Part shown: piece after piece, positions 37,740 to 46,946 of the stretch
How the letters are laid out: the number at the start of each line of letters is the position of its first letter
Position numbering within the stretch: position 1 is the stretch's first letter
Origin: Bacteroidota bacterium
GTDB lineage: Bacteria; Bacteroidota; Ignavibacteria; UBA10030
Direction of reading: 5' to 3'
Length of the DNA: 64,000 nt
Assembly (NCBI GenBank): GCA_026416125.1
Contig: JAOAFT010000003.1
Coordinates: forward strand, 18,022 to 82,021
The notes under the pieces: model-generated
What the model saw: only the letters and a program-made list of their open reading frames with translations
Database searches by the model: none
What the model was told of the DNA's origin: nothing
Position numbers and translations under genes: made by a program

Positions 37740-38750
37740 ATGGAAAAGATAAAAATTGGTATTGTTGGACTTGGGAATATAGCACAAACAGCACATCTTC
37801 CCATTCTTGCCCGTATGCCAGAAGTAGAAATTGTCGCACTCTGCGATAGTGATCGTGCAAAAGCACAGTATCTTGCTGAGAAGTATGCAGTCCGACGCTA
37901 CTACAACAACTATGAAAAAATGCTTACCGTTGAGCAAGAGATGCAAGGTGTCGATATTTGTACTCCAACAGTGCTTCATAAAGAAATGGCTCTCGCTGCT
38001 ATCGAAGCAAGACGACATGTATTAGTAGAAAAACCACTCGCCCGAACACAAAAGGAAGCAGAAGAAATAGTCAACGCTGCAAAGAAAAATCACGTAAAAC
38101 TCATGGTAGGTATGAACAATCGGTTCCGACCCGATGCTATGATACTAAAGAGTTTCATCGAGGATCGTGCACTTGGAAAAATTTATTACACGAAAGCTGG
38201 ATGGTTTAAACGACTTGATGAACATTCACACTGGTTTACGCGGAAAACAGAGTCAGGTGGAGGGGTTGTACTCGATTTGGGAATTGTGATGTTTGATCTT
38301 GCTTTATGGATGATGGGGTATCCGGAAGTAAAACAAGTAATGGCAACGCACTATGCCCATTGGACAAAAGGGGTTGAGGATACTGCACTCATCTACCTAA
38401 AAATGAAGAACGATGCAACGCTCACGATCGAAGCTAGTTGGGCATTTGAATCGACAAGTGATTTTTTCTATTGTGATTGTTTTGGGACAGAGGGCAGTGG
38501 ATCGCTAAATCCATTTCGCATTGTAAAGCGTATGCATGGAAGCTTGGTTAATGTAGCCCCAGCCACCGTTGAGAGTCCGCAAGTACTCTATCGAAAATCG
38601 TATGAAAATGAGCTTAAGCATTGGATTGGAGCTCTTCGTGGACTCCACCCTGTTATTTCTACTGGGGAAGAAGCAGTGCATCGAATGAAAATTGTTGATC
38701 TCATTTATAAGTCAGCGAAACATGGTAAAGCGTTCATTGTGAAAGATTGA
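37740..38750 (+). CDS. Gfo/Idh/MocA-family NAD(P)-dependent oxidoreductase
   Basis: 336 residues with an N-terminal Rossmann fold (IGIVGLGNIAQTAHLPIL), the family motif LVEKPLARTQKEAEEIV with the catalytic-lysine EKP, and the C-terminal beta-sheet domain with SGGGVVLDLGIVMFDLALWMMG in place of the usual GG...D.G.H.ID. In that motif the common His is Val-Met here, so the usual sugar-dehydrogenase catalytic His is not evident. Substrate unknown; sugar or inositol-type oxidation is the family norm. It begins 10 bases after dxs and its stop overlaps the next start. Confidence 0.85.
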   Translation: MEKIKIGIVGLGNIAQTAHLPILARMPEVEIVALCDSDRAKAQYLAEKYAVRRYYNNYEKMLTVEQEMQGVDICTPTVLHKEMALAAIEARRHVLVEKPLARTQKEAEEIVNAAKKNHVKLMVGMNNRFRPDAMILKSFIEDRALGKIYYTKAGWFKRLDEHSHWFTRKTESGGGVVLDLGIVMFDLALWMMGYPEVKQVMATHYAHWTKGVEDTALIYLKMKNDATLTIEASWAFESTSDFFYCDCFGTEGSGSLNPFRIVKRMHGSLVNVAPATVESPQVLYRKSYENELKHWIGALRGLHPVISTGEEAVHRMKIVDLIYKSAKHGKAFIVKD

Positions 38751-39553
38751 TGAGCAGTACACACCACCATATCATTGCACTCTTGACAGATTTTGGCCTC
38801 AATGATCATTACGTTGGTGTACTCAAAGCTGTTCTCCTTGCTCGGAACGATTCTCTTGTTGTTGTTGACATATCACACACCGTTGAACCTGGGAATACGC
38901 TTGAAGGTGCATTTCTTCTATGGGCTTCGTACAAATACTTTCCCAATGGGACGATATTTGTATGTGTTGTTGATCCAGGCGTTGGTACAGATCGAAGACT
39001 TCTGTGTATGCAAACGGAAAAGTACATTTTCCTTGCTCCTGATAATGGTCTACTCGATTGGGTTCGGTACGAGCAGCGTACTTCAAAAGTATTTGCACTT
39101 GATTTTCGGAAATGTAAGACCATATTGCCTGGAGTTATTTCGTCGACGTTCCATGGGCGGGATATCCTTGCACCCGTTGCAGCAGCACTGACACAAGGGT
39201 ACTGGATCAATGAACTCTGTACAAAAGTTGCTCTAGATTCCCCTCTGCAGCCGTTGTGTATATCAAAGAATACTGGCTCTCCCCCACGGGTGGTTCACAT
39301 CGATCGCTTTGGAAATATTAGTACAAATATTTTCTTAGGGACGTACGAACAGGGCGTACAGTGTGTCAAAGCTATTACACTTGGGTCATGCCGCATCGAA
39401 CAGTGGGTGCGTACCTACGGTGATGCTGAAGGAGGAACCCCGGTCTTGCTCATTGGGAGTTGTGGTGTTGTTGAAATTGCAATGAATAGAAAGAGTGCTG
39501 CACGCGAGCTGAACATTTCACTTACGACACCAGTAGTAGTAGAATGGCACTAA
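38750..39553 (+). CDS. SAM hydroxide adenosyltransferase (SAM hydrolase, DUF62 family)
   Basis: 267-residue member of the family that splits S-adenosylmethionine into adenosine and methionine, related to fluorinase and chlorinase. Visible catalytic pieces: Asp in LLTDFGLNDHYVG, Arg after VDPGVGTDRR and His in TFHGRDILAPVAA, corresponding to the Asp-Arg-His triad described for this family; PDNGLL and HIDRFGNISTN form the SAM pocket. ATG at 38750 overlaps the preceding stop. Its end overlaps ribD by 10 bases. The lack of the halogenase loop cannot be proven by eye, but hydrolysis is the default for bacterial members. Confidence 0.87.
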   Translation: MSSTHHHIIALLTDFGLNDHYVGVLKAVLLARNDSLVVVDISHTVEPGNTLEGAFLLWASYKYFPNGTIFVCVVDPGVGTDRRLLCMQTEKYIFLAPDNGLLDWVRYEQRTSKVFALDFRKCKTILPGVISSTFHGRDILAPVAAALTQGYWINELCTKVALDSPLQPLCISKNTGSPPRVVHIDRFGNISTNIFLGTYEQGVQCVKAITLGSCRIEQWVRTYGDAEGGTPVLLIGSCGVVEIAMNRKSAARELNISLTTPVVVEWH

Positions 39554-40641
39554 GCACAGAAATACACAAACGATACATGGAACGCTGCCTCGAGCTTGCC
39601 AAACGAGGAAGTGGCACCGTTCATCCCAACCCTATGGTTGGATGTGTCATTGTGAAAAATAAAAGAGTAGTTGGTGAAGGCTATCACGCGCGGTATGGTG
39701 GACCACATGCTGAAGTAAATGCCTTAGCACGAGCTGGTGTGAAAGCACGTGGAGCTACGGTATATGTAAATTTAGAGCCGTGCGCCCACTACGGTAAGAC
39801 ACCTCCATGTGCTGAAGCGTTGGTCAGTGCTGGCGTACACCATGTCGTTATCGCTACTCGTGATCCGAATCCACTTGTGAATGGAAAGGGTCTTGAAGTA
39901 TTGCGTCGTGCTGGTGTTAAGGTAACAGTTGGTGTCTTGGAAGATGAAGCACGAAAGCTCAATGAGAAATTCTTTTTTGCTATGGAACGTGGATTACCGT
40001 ATGTAGCGTTAAAAATTGCTCAAACGATCGATGGAATGTTAGTTGATGCCTATGGTCGTTCGCAGTGGATTACATGCGAAGAAGCTAGGCGCGAAGCGCA
40101 TCGACTTCGAAGTATTTACGATGCGATACTTGTTGGAGCACGGACAGTAGCAATCGATGATCCACAACTTACTGTTCGTCTTGTCTATGGTCGCAATCCA
40201 ACACGAGTGATTCTCGATGGTGGTTTAAGTGTCCCAGAGAAAGCAAAAGTATTGGATATTGCAAGTGCCAGAACAATTATTATTACCTCTGGAAAAGCAT
40301 TGGAAGTAAAAAGGAGGAAAGCACTGCGCTTGGAACGACGTGGTGTTGAAGTGTACGGTGTTGGAGCCACGAAACAAGTACCACTGAAATCAGTACTTCA
40401 ATTGTTGGGAAGCTTGGGAGTTACTTCGCTCCTTGTAGAGGGAGGACCTGCAACGCATGCACTTTTTCTCAAAGAAAACTATGTTCAGAAAGTGTACTGT
40501 GTTATTGCTCCTCTTGTGCTTGGTGGAGGAAAGGGAATACAGTTTCATCCGCCTCTTCCTTTAGCAAAGTCACGGAAACTTCTCATTACAGCAGTACGTC
40601 AGCTTGGCAGCGATGTCCTGCTTGAAGCATCACCGATGTAA
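39544..40641 (+). CDS. ribD: Riboflavin biosynthesis deaminase/reductase RibD
   Basis: Two-domain enzyme for the second and third steps of riboflavin synthesis, 365 residues. Deaminase domain: zinc ligands in HAEVNALA and EPCAHYGKTPPCAEAL. Reductase domain from about residue 150: KIAQTIDGMLVDAYGRSQWI, ILVGARTVAIDDPQLTVR and VEGGPATHALFL. It follows the SAM hydrolase with overlapping codons, and ribE starts 21 bases later. No FMN riboswitch is seen, as expected for an internal operon gene. ribBA and ribH are not in the window. Confidence 0.95.
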   Translation: MALSTEIHKRYMERCLELAKRGSGTVHPNPMVGCVIVKNKRVVGEGYHARYGGPHAEVNALARAGVKARGATVYVNLEPCAHYGKTPPCAEALVSAGVHHVVIATRDPNPLVNGKGLEVLRRAGVKVTVGVLEDEARKLNEKFFFAMERGLPYVALKIAQTIDGMLVDAYGRSQWITCEEARREAHRLRSIYDAILVGARTVAIDDPQLTVRLVYGRNPTRVILDGGLSVPEKAKVLDIASARTIIITSGKALEVKRRKALRLERRGVEVYGVGATKQVPLKSVLQLLGSLGVTSLLVEGGPATHALFLKENYVQKVYCVIAPLVLGGGKGIQFHPPLPLAKSRKLLITAVRQLGSDVLLEASPM

Positions 40642-40662
40642 AGATATTAGAAAGGAGGCATC

Positions 40663-41283
40663 ATGTTTACAGGACTCGTGGAAGAAATGGGAATTGTGAA
40701 AAATCTACGGTATGTTGATGGCAGTATTGTTTTTACTATTCATGCGAAGAGTACTCTCCATGACTTGAAGGTCGATCACAGTATTGCCGTCGATGGTGTT
40801 TGCTTGACTGTTATTAAGCGGACAAAAACAACATTCGATGTACAAGCAGTTGAAGAAACACTTAAGAAAACAACCCTGGGAAATCTTGTTGTTGGTAGCG
40901 CTGTGAACCTTGAGCGTTCATTACTTCCACAGAGTCGTTTAGGTGGACACTTTGTTTTGGGGCATGTTGATGGTATAGGGCGGGTGACAAGAATTGAACC
41001 GCGCGAAAGCAGTTGGATGTTCTGGTTTAGAGTACCACCAAAATTCGCAAAGTACCTTATCCCTGTTGGTTCTGTAGCCGTCAATGGGGTAAGTTTAACG
41101 GTTGCAGAATTGAAAGGTAACGAATTCGGAGTTTCTATTATTCCACACACAATGGAAGTTACAACTTTTCGATTCCTTAAACCGAACGACACAGTAAACA
41201 TTGAATTTGACATGATCGGTAAATACGTTGAACGATTACTCGTTGCTTACCATAAGTCACGGAAGAACCAAGTGTACCGCTAA
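40663..41283 (+). CDS. ribE: Riboflavin synthase alpha subunit RibE
   Basis: Dismutates two lumazines to riboflavin. 206 residues with the duplicated lumazine-binding barrel: MFTGLVEEMGIVKNL begins the first, and GGHFVLGHVDGIGRV begins the second; each has the VDGVCLTV / VNGVSLTVAEL strand. A good ribosome site (AAAGGAGG) precedes the ATG. The C-terminal trimerisation helix has NIEFDMIGKYVERLL. It is the last gene of the xseA-ribE run and converges with arsC four bases later. Confidence 0.95.
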   Translation: MFTGLVEEMGIVKNLRYVDGSIVFTIHAKSTLHDLKVDHSIAVDGVCLTVIKRTKTTFDVQAVEETLKKTTLGNLVVGSAVNLERSLLPQSRLGGHFVLGHVDGIGRVTRIEPRESSWMFWFRVPPKFAKYLIPVGSVAVNGVSLTVAELKGNEFGVSIIPHTMEVTTFRFLKPNDTVNIEFDMIGKYVERLLVAYHKSRKNQVYR

Positions 41284-41287
41284 CTGT

Positions 41288-41725
41288 TCACAGTGAAGGC
41301 TGGTGTTGAATCGCCGATGTGTAGAACTCCTTCAGTCGTTCTTTCATTTCGTCGCGTACACGGCGGTGAGCTTCGAGTACCTCATCCTCAGTACCCTCAG
41401 CAAAGGTCGGGTCATCAAATCCGATGTGGAGACGATGTTTGACAGTACCCGAAAACACAGGACACGTTTCTCGTGCATGATCACACACAGTAATGACGTA
41501 ATCGAAGGGTTGGTTGAGAAATTGGTCAACATGTTTAGGAACTGCTTTACTAATATCGATACCGATTTCACTCATCACCTGGATAGCTTTTGAACTTACC
41601 CTCGATGCTGGCATTGTACCAGCTGAGTACACTTCGAGGTGAGGATCGATACTTTTAAGAATCCCTTCAGCCATTTGACTTCGACACGAATTTCCTGTGC
41701 AAAGAATAAGAATACGTATTGCCAT
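41288..41725 (-). CDS. arsC: Arsenate reductase ArsC, thioredoxin-coupled (LMW phosphatase fold)
   Basis: 145 residues. The P-loop CTGNSCRS contains the nucleophile Cys9 and Cys14; the resolving cysteines Cys81 and Cys88 stand in VCDHARETCPVF. The spacing matches Staphylococcus pI258 ArsC (Cys10, 15, 82, 89), a thioredoxin-dependent arsenate reductase, and the DPTFAEGTEDE segment is also typical. Low-molecular-weight tyrosine phosphatases lack the second cysteine pair. On the same strand lie a nitroreductase, a small thioredoxin and an ArsP-like permease, so it belongs to an arsenic/redox block. No ArsR gene was found nearby. Confidence 0.9.
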   Translation of the reverse strand: MAIRILILCTGNSCRSQMAEGILKSIDPHLEVYSAGTMPASRVSSKAIQVMSEIGIDISKAVPKHVDQFLNQPFDYVITVCDHARETCPVFSGTVKHRLHIGFDDPTFAEGTEDEVLEAHRRVRDEMKERLKEFYTSAIQHQPSL

Positions 41726-41743
41726 TGATTGTCCTTTCCTTTA

Positions 41744-42595
41744 TTAAAATTCTTGCCATGATACTATGTACTCAGTATTTTCAGGAGTTGCAATTTGAGG
41801 ATCAACGTGTTTCCATGCCCCATGAATATGAAGCTCACGGGCAGTGAGTTCAAAGTGACACAGTGCAATTCCAAGATCAACTCTCTGTAAATCAGGTAAG
41901 CGAAGCATAGTAAAGAGGAGGCTTCCTTTTCCATATCCTTTCGTTCGTTGTAGGTAGAAATGCCAGAACTGAGAGTGATGTACTACTCGCCACGGCTGTT
42001 TGTTCGAAGCAGAGGGTGCGAGGCGTACCATTTCGAGGGGTTGCGCGTATATTCCGGCTTTGTCGGGGCTCAGGGGTGTCTCGAAGGTGCCGTCGAAAAA
42101 TAAGTGTTCAAATGGTACTCGAGCATAGCCACGTGCAGCACGACGGATGAAATTGTCACGTGCATAGTCAGTTTCGTATCCTACAGAAACAATCGCAGGA
42201 AGTACTTCGTTTTCTCGTAACTTTATTTTTTGGGCAAACCTACTGCGTGTAAAAATTCCCCCGATCCAACATGTCCCTAGACCAAGTTCTGTTGCTTTAA
42301 GAACCGCATGTTCTACAACATATCCGTATTCCTCTAACGAAGTTGGAGTGTTTTCAATTGCTCCAACAATGAATCCTTGAGGATTCTTAACGCTTCCATA
42401 TGCTGCCAATCCTTCGAGTGCCTGTTGGTCATCAGGTGTAGATGCGAGGAGCATTAACCGAATTGGTGTTCCAAAGGGACCGTTGGTTAAAGTTGTTAAC
42501 CACTGAGAAAGTAACATTCGGTGATGAGCCTGTAAGAGGTTCTGTTTGTATTCTCGACATGAATAGCGTGCTTTGATAACTTTTGTAATATTCAT
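41744..42595 (-). CDS. Nitroreductase-family protein (TM nitroreductase type)
   Basis: 283 residues. The start VIKARYSCREYKQNLL is the nitroreductase FMN-site pattern (R.S.R.Y), and LGTCWIGGIF is the second family motif; a later half (LAPSASNKQPWRVVHH) repeats the SxxNxQPW motif. The tandem-half layout matches the putative TM nitroreductase family rather than classical NfsB. Flavin-dependent reduction is likely, substrate unknown. It ends 18 bases before arsC on the minus strand, suggesting co-transcription. Confidence 0.77.
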   Translation of the reverse strand: MNITKVIKARYSCREYKQNLLQAHHRMLLSQWLTTLTNGPFGTPIRLMLLASTPDDQQALEGLAAYGSVKNPQGFIVGAIENTPTSLEEYGYVVEHAVLKATELGLGTCWIGGIFTRSRFAQKIKLRENEVLPAIVSVGYETDYARDNFIRRAARGYARVPFEHLFFDGTFETPLSPDKAGIYAQPLEMVRLAPSASNKQPWRVVHHSQFWHFYLQRTKGYGKGSLLFTMLRLPDLQRVDLGIALCHFELTARELHIHGAWKHVDPQIATPENTEYIVSWQEF

Positions 42596-42851
42596 AGTAA
42601 ATGGTACTGAAGATTCTGCAATGCTTCTGTTATGAAATAGTAAAATTATTTACTCGGCAAGTATTCTCATATCGTATAATGCATAAAAAATCTAATTTTT
42701 CTCATACGTAATTTCACAAGTTTATGGATTAAACCACGTTGAACTTTGAACTTGTGCATGAGCTGCTAGGATCTATTATGACATACTAGGTAAATGGTAT
42801 TGTGATTGATTGTTAACTAAAATACAGTAATGAAACATGTGGAGAAGACAC

Positions 42852-42907
42852 ACGTACCCATTAAATGAGTTTTCTCAATGGATGTACGTTCTCACATGAA
42901 GCGTGAG
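42852..42907. repeat. Two adjacent hairpins in the thioredoxin-nitroreductase spacer
   Basis: Hairpin 1 (42852-42889): ACGTAC/GTACGT, CCAT/ATGG and TGAG/CTCA pair around a TTTT loop with two small bulges. Hairpin 2 (42891-42907): CTCAC pairs with GTGAG around a 7-base loop. They follow the thioredoxin stop on the minus strand, without a clear U-run. The remainder of the 42596-42955 spacer holds no supportable gene. Confidence 0.5.
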
Positions 42908-42955
42908 TAATTATGGAACCACCGAAGCAAGTATTAAAGTATGTACGTGCAAGTA

Positions 42956-43210
42956 TTACTGTTTTGTATTCTGTGCTTCTTCAAGCCAATGGATTACAGT
43001 ACTTTTTGTTGGGATTTTTCCACTACTTACGAGTTTTCCATTGATAATGAGTCCAGGTGTGAGAAAAACACCATACTCGAGAAATTTATTTCGATCGGTG
43101 ATTTTCTCAATACTTGCTGCAATGTTGAGTTCAGCACAGGCATTGCGAACAATTTGTTCAACAAGTTCACAGTTCCGGCATCCTGGTCCAAGGATTTTAA
43201 TTTCAATCAT
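42956..43210 (-). CDS. Small thioredoxin-like redox-active disulfide protein
   Basis: 84 residues with a glutaredoxin-like fold and the active site GPGCRNCE; later VFLTPGLIINGKLVSSGK gives the cis-proline (TPG) and the NGK turn. This is the TM0996/MTH895 type of tiny thioredoxin. Such genes often sit beside DUF318/ArsP permeases, as here: the permease stop is 9 bases upstream. It may reduce ArsC or deliver thiol-bound metal to the permease; which one is inference. Confidence 0.88.
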   Translation of the reverse strand: MIEIKILGPGCRNCELVEQIVRNACAELNIAASIEKITDRNKFLEYGVFLTPGLIINGKLVSSGKIPTKSTVIHWLEEAQNTKQ

Positions 43211-43219
43211 ACTCTATCC

Positions 43220-44530
43220 TCATAGAAAAGATTCTATACTTCCAAAAATCATTCCGCTGAGTGTTGCTATCGTAATGACGAGCACACTATAAACGATTGT
43301 TTTCGGAGTTCCGATAACACTTCGAATTACAAGCATACTTGGAAGTGAAATGGCTGGACCTGCAAGTAAAAGCGCTAGTGCTGGACCTTTGCCCATTCCA
43401 CTGTTAAGCAATCCTTGTACAATAGGTACTTCTGTGAGTGTTGCGAAGTACATGAATGCTCCAAATATAGATGCGAAGAAGTTAGCAAAGAAAGAATTTC
43501 CCCCAACGAGCGTTACAATCCATTCCTTAGGTATAATTCCTTGCTTTGTTTCAGGACCTCCGAGGAGGAATCCGGCGAGAAGTATACCTCCAGCAAGGAG
43601 GGGGAGAATTTGCTTTGCAAATGACCACGTTTCATACAACCACTGTTGTGTTTCTTCTGTTCCCCATGCGAGGACTACACTCGCACTTAACACTGCAGCA
43701 ACAAATGGAACAAGCGGCTCTGAATGAAAGAATACACTTGTTCCAAGGACGATCACAGACGCACCAATAACATGAAGTAGTTGTACACGGAGAATAAACA
43801 GAAGTGACAGTGCAAGAAAAACACCAAATACTGCCGTCAAAAGCCACTTATAGGAATAAAGAAAAAGCCATATACTATTCTGAACATCAGGTTTAGCCAG
43901 GTTTACGAAGACAAGTATTGCGACAAGAATGGAAAAGTGTATTGCTGTTTGCCAGAGTGGTCGTGGTGTAGTTGATTCAGGGACTGAAAATTGTAAATCT
44001 GCTCGTTTGGTTTCTTCATTCCGATAGAGGAACTCCATTATAATGCCGATGATGATGCTAAATAAAATAGCACCAATGGCTCTGGCAATACCTAATTCTG
44101 GGCCTAATATTTTCATGGTAAGAATAATAGCTAGAATATTAATTGCGGGTCCAGAGTACAAAAATGTTATTGCTGGACCTAATCCAGCTCCTCGCTTGTG
44201 AATACTGGAAAAAAGTGGGAGAATTGTGCATGAGCAAACAGCGAGTATTGCACCTGAGATTGATGCAATCGCATAGGCGAGTAATTTCTTTGCTCGTGGG
44301 CCGAAGTATGTAATGACAGCTGATTGACTGACAAAAATACTAATTGTTCCAGCAATAAAAAAAGCAGGTATAAGACAAAGGAGTACATGTTCACGGGCGT
44401 ACCACTTCAAAAGCATCAGTGCTTCGTGAATAGCAGTATCGAAACGGTTGGTACCAACAGGTAAAAAATACACTAGGATAAAACAAATAGTAAAATAAAC
44501 GAATGCTTTTATCTCTTCTTTCCAATTCAT
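43220..44530 (-). CDS. DUF318/ArsP-like permease
   Basis: 436 residues with about ten to twelve helices. The family core occurs twice: AVCSCTILPLFSSIHKRGAG with FLYSGPAINILAI in the first half, and VPIVQGLLNSGMGKGPALAL with LLAGPAISLPSMLVI in the second. The vicinal CSC in a membrane helix is a conserved metal-thiol candidate. Known relatives include ArsP, an exporter of trivalent organoarsenicals, and SO_0444-type permeases. With thioredoxin and arsC on the same strand, arsenical export is a reasonable inference, but other soft metals are possible. A TATAAT box with an inverted repeat lies just upstream. Confidence 0.8.
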   Translation of the reverse strand: MNWKEEIKAFVYFTICFILVYFLPVGTNRFDTAIHEALMLLKWYAREHVLLCLIPAFFIAGTISIFVSQSAVITYFGPRAKKLLAYAIASISGAILAVCSCTILPLFSSIHKRGAGLGPAITFLYSGPAINILAIILTMKILGPELGIARAIGAILFSIIIGIIMEFLYRNEETKRADLQFSVPESTTPRPLWQTAIHFSILVAILVFVNLAKPDVQNSIWLFLYSYKWLLTAVFGVFLALSLLFILRVQLLHVIGASVIVLGTSVFFHSEPLVPFVAAVLSASVVLAWGTEETQQWLYETWSFAKQILPLLAGGILLAGFLLGGPETKQGIIPKEWIVTLVGGNSFFANFFASIFGAFMYFATLTEVPIVQGLLNSGMGKGPALALLLAGPAISLPSMLVIRSVIGTPKTIVYSVLVITIATLSGMIFGSIESFL

Positions 44531-44578
44531 TGGATTCTTTCCATACTAAATGGGTTTATTGTTCGGCGCAACGCATAA

Positions 44579-44617
44579 ATTATACCAACGGTGTTCTTAG
44601 GTGCGACACACAAGAAC
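44579..44617 (-). promoter_or_regulatory. Promoter -10 with operator-like inverted repeat upstream of the ArsP-like permease
   Basis: On the minus strand TATAAT occupies 44584-44579. Behind it, GTTCTT (44593-44598, plus strand) and AAGAAC (44612-44617) form a perfect inverted repeat with a 13-base gap, covering the -35 position, where no TTGACA-like hexamer exists. A repressor or activator could bind there. The rest of 44618-44953 holds no supportable gene. Confidence 0.4.
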
Positions 44618-44953
44618 TCTTATAGTAGTTGTTTTGTTTACTGAAAGTGATTTGTGCACATTGTATCGAGTTTATGGGATGAACATATATTTTAATAGCA
44701 CTCTGAAGGCGAATGTCTGTGTGCTCAGTGCTCGTATCTACCACGTTCATTTTAGTACTTATTTAGTACTTGACGCTTGTAAGTATATGGAGAAATATTT
44801 CTAATGTCAAAGTCTCCCTACCAACGTGGAAAGAAATCTTGAGGTTCCTCTCACATCTATTGGATACTTATCCATGTCATAAGAAATCCGAAACGTAACA
44901 GAGAATCAGGGTACAGACAGGTGTCTTTTTGAGAAAAATGAGCGAAATTGTAC

Positions 44954-46789
44954 ATGATGGAATATTCAATTGAAAAACATCTTTTTTTACCAACTTCACG
45001 TCAGGAACTCAACAAGAAAGGATGGAAACAGCCTGACATCATACTCATTACAGGTGATGCATACGTTGATCATCCTGCGTTTGGAGTTGCTATTATTGCA
45101 CGAGTACTCGAAGCAGATGGTTTTACGGTTGCTGTTTTACCCCAACCTAATTGGCGTGATGATTTACGGGACTTCAAGAAACTTGGTACACCTCGACTCT
45201 TCTTCGGTGTTACAGCAGGAAATATGGATTCGATGGTAAATCATTACACAGCTAACAAACGTCTCCGGTCCGATGACGCATATACACCTGGGAGGAGAGC
45301 AGGTTTTCGACCAGATTATGCAGTTGATGTATATTCGAAGATTCTTAAATCACTGTATCCAAGCGTTCCTGTTATCCTTGGAGGAATCGAAGCATCACTC
45401 CGCCGGCTGACGCACTATGATTATTGGAGCGATTCATTGAAACCATCTATTCTTGTAACATCTCGTGCGGACTTGCTGGTTTATGGAATGGGTGAACAAG
45501 CTATTCGAGAAATTGCTCGGCGACTTGACTGTGGTGAATCCATCGCTACTCTCATTGATATACCTCAAACGGCATATAGAACCACAGTACCACCCAGTGA
45601 TGCTCTTCAGCTTCACTCTTACGAAGAGTGTTTACAGAGTAAAAAAGTATTTGCTGAGAACTTTGTTGTAATAGAAGAGGAGTCGAACAAACTTCACCAA
45701 CGGAAACTTGCGGAACCCGTAGGCTCAGAGTGGATTGTTGTGAATCCACCGGGCATGCCGCTAACTCAACAGGAACTCGATCGTATTTACGAATTACCGT
45801 ATACCCGCCTTCCACACCCGCGTTACTGGAAAAAGGGGCCGATTCCAGCATTTGAAATGATTAAGGATTCCATCACAATTCATCGAGGGTGTTTTGGTGG
45901 GTGTTCGTTCTGTACGATCTCTGCGCACCAAGGAAAATACGTATCGAGTCGATCAGAAGAATCAATAGTGAGAGAGGCCAAAACGATAACGTCACTACCT
46001 ACTTTCAAAGGGCACATTACAGATCTCGGTGGACCATCGGCAAATATGTATACACTCGGGGGAATTGAGAAAACATTGTGTGCGCACTGCAAACGTCCAT
46101 CCTGTATCTACCCTAAACGATGTCCAAATCTTCATGTTGACATGGGAGCGTTACTTTCGCTCTATAGGAAAATACGGAACATTCCTGGAGTAAAGTATGT
46201 AACTATTGGGAGTGGTATACGATACGACCTTCTTTTTGACGAAGAGAATAAACCAATCAGTGAAACTGCTGAGGAATATTTTACTGAACTAGTGAGGTAC
46301 CACGTTTCGGGTCGTTTAAAGGTTGCTCCAGAACATACATCGGAAAAAGTGCTTCGTTTAATTCGAAAACCATCGTTTAAACAATTTGTGAACCTTTTCC
46401 GTCGATTTCGCTCAATTTGTAAAAATTATGGATTAAACTATCAACTTGTTCCATATTTTATCTCGAGCCTCCCTGGGTGTACGATCGATGATATGCTTAC
46501 TCTTGCACTTATTGCACAAAGGCTTCACTTACAGTTGGACCATGTACAGGATTTTACACCAACCCCAATGACATTAGCATCTGTAATGTATTACACTGGA
46601 ATAAATCCGTATACAAATGAAAAACTCTTCATTCCGAAAAGTTTGGAGGAAAAGAAAGTACAGCAACTTTTCTTTTTCCTACAAAAATACAAAGTGCAGA
46701 TTCAATTGAAAGACGAATTGCAGAAAAGAAAACGGTACGATTTGTTGAAAAAATTACAGGTGTTCAGGATGTTTAAGGGTACTCGGTAA
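44954..46789 (+). CDS. YgiQ-family radical SAM protein (UPF0313)
   Basis: About 611 residues from ATG 44954. The N-terminus FLPTSRQELNKKGWKQPDII and the segment GDAYVDHPAFGVAIIARVLE define the YgiQ family. The radical SAM cluster motif is CFGGCSFCTI, followed by AHQGKYVSSRSEESI. A second cysteine group (CAHCKRPSCIYPKRCPNLH) lies about 65 residues later, and DFTPTPMTLASVMYYTG closes the family core. The reaction is unknown. It stands alone on the plus strand. Confidence 0.9.
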   Translation: MMEYSIEKHLFLPTSRQELNKKGWKQPDIILITGDAYVDHPAFGVAIIARVLEADGFTVAVLPQPNWRDDLRDFKKLGTPRLFFGVTAGNMDSMVNHYTANKRLRSDDAYTPGRRAGFRPDYAVDVYSKILKSLYPSVPVILGGIEASLRRLTHYDYWSDSLKPSILVTSRADLLVYGMGEQAIREIARRLDCGESIATLIDIPQTAYRTTVPPSDALQLHSYEECLQSKKVFAENFVVIEEESNKLHQRKLAEPVGSEWIVVNPPGMPLTQQELDRIYELPYTRLPHPRYWKKGPIPAFEMIKDSITIHRGCFGGCSFCTISAHQGKYVSSRSEESIVREAKTITSLPTFKGHITDLGGPSANMYTLGGIEKTLCAHCKRPSCIYPKRCPNLHVDMGALLSLYRKIRNIPGVKYVTIGSGIRYDLLFDEENKPISETAEEYFTELVRYHVSGRLKVAPEHTSEKVLRLIRKPSFKQFVNLFRRFRSICKNYGLNYQLVPYFISSLPGCTIDDMLTLALIAQRLHLQLDHVQDFTPTPMTLASVMYYTGINPYTNEKLFIPKSLEEKKVQQLFFFLQKYKVQIQLKDELQKRKRYDLLKKLQVFRMFKGTR

Positions 46790-46901
46790 TTCTACTTTCT
46801 CTCATGATATAACAAGGAACCTAAAAAAATCTAAGGTATTTGAATCGTTCCTAAAGTTATTTTTGAATAGTGACTGAAAAATGCATTGTAAAAAAAGAAC
46901 T

Positions 46902-46946
46902 TACTCATTATAGGATTTTTCTCCTGTTAATGAGTAGAAAAATCCT
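46902..46946. repeat. Interleaved perfect inverted repeats (pseudoknot-capable)
   Basis: Arm A TACTCATTA (46902-46910) matches A' TAATGAGTA (46928-46936), and arm B AGGATTTTTCT (46912-46922) matches B' AGAAAAATCCT (46936-46946). The order is A-B-A'-B', so the two stems (9 and 10-11 pairs) form an H-type pseudoknot or exclude each other. A third partial copy of A' (AATGAGTA) is at 46980-46987. The site lies between the convergent ygiQ-like gene and the 72-codon gene, so bidirectional termination is the plain alternative. Confidence 0.6.

Noticed and set aside
43220..44530. ArsB/Acr3 assignment for the permease near arsC
   Set aside because: Its repeated CSCTILP / SGPAIN motifs belong to the DUF318 family, not to ArsB or Acr3.
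44601..44804. Plus-strand 67-codon frame upstream of the YgiQ gene
   Set aside because: No ribosome site, no family pattern, and it runs through the operator-like repeat.
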